A stretch of DNA of 53,860 bases, taken from the NCBI GenBank assembly GCA_946479255.1, contig CAMLFK010000007.1, positions 1-53,860 of the forward strand, written 5' to 3'. Positions 52,541-53,860 of this stretch are shown here, in pieces (within the stretch, counting starts at the first letter, position 1; each line of letters begins with the position of its first letter). The stretch comes from an uncultured Oxalobacteraceae bacterium. GTDB taxonomy: Bacteria; Pseudomonadota; Gammaproteobacteria; Burkholderiales; Burkholderiaceae. Both the position numbers and the translations under genes were made by a program. The notes beneath the pieces were generated by a model. It saw nothing but the letters and a program-made list of their open reading frames with translations. It searched no databases and had not been told where the DNA came from.

Positions 52541-53596
52541 TCAGTCCGCTACAGGCTCGCCGAAATCAGGCGTGCCATCCGCATTCCAGCGCAGGACCTG
52601 GGCACGGGTATGCCGATTCGGGTCGCCGAGGGAATCGCCCTTGATCTCTTTGTAATTACGCGCGTGGTAGATCAGGATGTCGGTTTTGCCATCCGGCGTC
52701 GTGGTGAAGTAATTATGTCCGGGGCCGTATTGGCCATTCTTTTCGCTGGTTTTAAATACCGGCAGCGCCGCCTTGGACCAAGACTTGGGATTGAGCAGAT
52801 CGGCATCCGCGCTCGCCGTCACCATGCCCATGGCGTAGCTCGCATCGGTCGCACTGGCCGAATAGGTAATAAACACCTTGCCGTTCTTGATCAGCACCGC
52901 CGGCGCTTCATTGACATGGTGGATGACTTTTTCCCAGTCATAGTCCGGCGTGCTCAAGAGCACCGGCTTGCCGGTGATCGACAGCGGCGTATCCATTTTG
53001 GCGATGTAGATATTGGTCGCCTTCAGTTCCGGCTCCGGGCGGCGCTGGGTCCAGACCAGGTAGCGCTGGCCCTTGTGGGTAAAGGTGGTGGCGTCGAGCG
53101 AGAATGTCTCCCACTCGGTTTTCAGCTGGCCGCGCTCGATCCATTCGCCTTCGAGCGGATTGGCCGAGCTGTTTTCGAGAACGTACAGGCGGATTTCCCA
53201 ATGCGCTTCCGAGCGGCCTGCGGTGAAATAGATGTACCACTTGCCGTCGATGCGGTGAATTTCCGGGGCCCAGATGTGATAGCTCATCGGGCCTTTTTCG
53301 TGCTTGGTCCAGACCACCTTGGTGTCCGCTTTGCCCAGGTCGTTCAGCGAGCGGGTGCGGCGCAGTTCGATGCGGTCGTATTCAGGCACGGTGGCGGTGT
53401 AGTAATACCAGCCTTCATGCAGGGTCACCTGCGGATCGGCGCGCTGGCGCACCAGGGGGTTATTGAAGACCGGTTCGGCGGCCAGAGAGGTCGCCGTCGT
53501 CGTTGACAGCGACGTGCAGGCCGTCAACGAACAGCACATCACAAGCACGCCTGCGACGCCGCGCATTAATAACTTCATCACCTGCAAATTCAACAT
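52541..53596 (-). CDS. GH43-family glycosidase lipoprotein (arabinofuranosidase/xylosidase-like)
   Basis: 351 residues from the ATG at 53596, which has GGAGA four bases upstream and yields a proper lipoprotein signal with LTAC as lipobox. The propeller is indicated by NNPLVRQRADPQVTLHEGWY (catalytic Asp), SYHIWAPEIHRIDGKWYIYF (general acid Glu), SLDATTFTHKGQRYLVWTQR, VNEAPAVLIKNGKVFITYSA and GPGHNYFTTTPDGKTDILIY (the late His coordinating a metal in many GH43). Probable action on arabinan or arabinoxylan side chains; substrate not provable. It is the first gene of an operon with the MFS gene and divergent from the next gene. Confidence 0.88.
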   Translation of the reverse strand: MLNLQVMKLLMRGVAGVLVMCCSLTACTSLSTTTATSLAAEPVFNNPLVRQRADPQVTLHEGWYYYTATVPEYDRIELRRTRSLNDLGKADTKVVWTKHEKGPMSYHIWAPEIHRIDGKWYIYFTAGRSEAHWEIRLYVLENSSANPLEGEWIERGQLKTEWETFSLDATTFTHKGQRYLVWTQRRPEPELKATNIYIAKMDTPLSITGKPVLLSTPDYDWEKVIHHVNEAPAVLIKNGKVFITYSASATDASYAMGMVTASADADLLNPKSWSKAALPVFKTSEKNGQYGPGHNYFTTTPDGKTDILIYHARNYKEIKGDSLGDPNRHTRAQVLRWNADGTPDFGEPVAD

Positions 53597-53681
53597 ACGT
53601 TCTCCAAGGTTTCTGTTCTTATGCCCTCCTCCGAAGGCAACGCGTATCGTACCAGTTAGCATGGGCATGGTCGGGCGCTGG

Positions 53682-53706
53682 GAAATATCATATCGATGAA
53701 TATTTC
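53682..53706. promoter_or_regulatory. Dyad in the divergent promoter region of the GH43 gene
   Basis: GAAATAT (53682-53688) and ATATTTC (53700-53706) pair perfectly around 11 bases, between the GH43 start at 53596 and the gene beginning at 53830. This is a plausible transcription-factor site controlling both sides. The rest of the 233-base gap is AT-rich with no gene seen. Confidence 0.4.
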
Positions 53707-53829
53707 ACCGTTACTGATCATCATTTCGACATGTCGATGCGCAAAGCGCGCAAATAGAAGGTTATTGACTCAATGCAACAACTTTCTGCACGGTTCAATC
53801 CACAATCAACAAAACCGAACGGGGCTCTG

Positions 53830-53860
53830 ATGAACAAAATTTTGGTAGGTCTTTCATTGC
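53830..53860 (+). CDS. Start of a gene cut by the right edge
   Basis: Only ten residues are visible: MNKILVGLSL. The Lys followed by hydrophobic residues looks like a signal peptide. The AT-rich divergent region before it suits a new transcription unit. The identity cannot be read; an outer-membrane receptor or secreted enzyme of the polysaccharide locus is possible. Confidence 0.4.
   Translation, partial: MNKILVGLSL

Overview
The window looks like chromosomal DNA of a GC-rich betaproteobacterium of the Oxalobacteraceae (Massilia/Duganella/Janthinobacterium-like). The basis is inference from gene content and style: an XrtA/PEP-CTERM exopolysaccharide glycosyltransferase, a DUF2863 protein, a polyhydroxyalkanoate synthase, many hybrid kinases and GGDEF proteins, a Burkholderia-type QueE cysteine spacing and strong GC3 codon bias. 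No rRNA, tRNA, CRISPR array or intact insertion sequence was recognised.

Layout. 1-740: start of an exopolysaccharide glycosyltransferase running off the left edge. 923-7428: NAD block, with nadB, an EamA exporter, a sirtuin and an alpha/beta hydrolase on + facing nadA-nadC on -. 7447-13825: a compact minus-strand run (ABC-F protein, DUF418, LD-carboxypeptidase, alpha/beta hydrolase, then tadA, queD and queE further upstream). 14009-15995: a NarL-type histidine kinase and a PAS-GGDEF cyclase. 16086-19640: two DUF2382 stress proteins divergent from a PhaC-type synthase, with an ANR/FNR-like box between them. 19637-22898: HerA-like ATPase, then a WYL repressor divergent from a NIPSNAP-like gene over a candidate operator. 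22957-29919: an HTH plus two DUF5985 membrane proteins, and two hybrid histidine kinases flanking an aldo/keto reductase and a NUDIX gene.

30084-35178 is an accessory island of visibly lower GC. It begins at a truncated PAS sensor gene. It carries a membrane protein, a protein with a duplicated zinc/HNH-like module, an XRE regulator divergent from a nonsense-broken membrane gene over a perfect palindrome, and a complete three-gene set on the minus strand: Hcp tube protein, MepA/M74-like murein peptidase, and a secreted cysteine-containing probable immunity protein. This last set reads as an orphan type VI secretion effector-immunity module and is the most interesting item in the window.

35179-45594 returns to core-like DNA: DUF2863, a hybrid kinase pseudogene, small secreted proteins, DUF481, an HTH-only LysR fragment, a large CACHE-PAS-GGDEF cyclase, an alpha/beta hydrolase and topoisomerase IB. 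45766-53860 is a plant cell-wall polysaccharide locus: CE12 rhamnogalacturonan acetylesterase, two GH43 lipoproteins, a DUF1080 lipoprotein, a BD-FAE-like esterase and an MFS permease. A WGR protein and an SPFH/prohibitin protein sit inside it, and a dehydrogenase remnant marks past gene loss.
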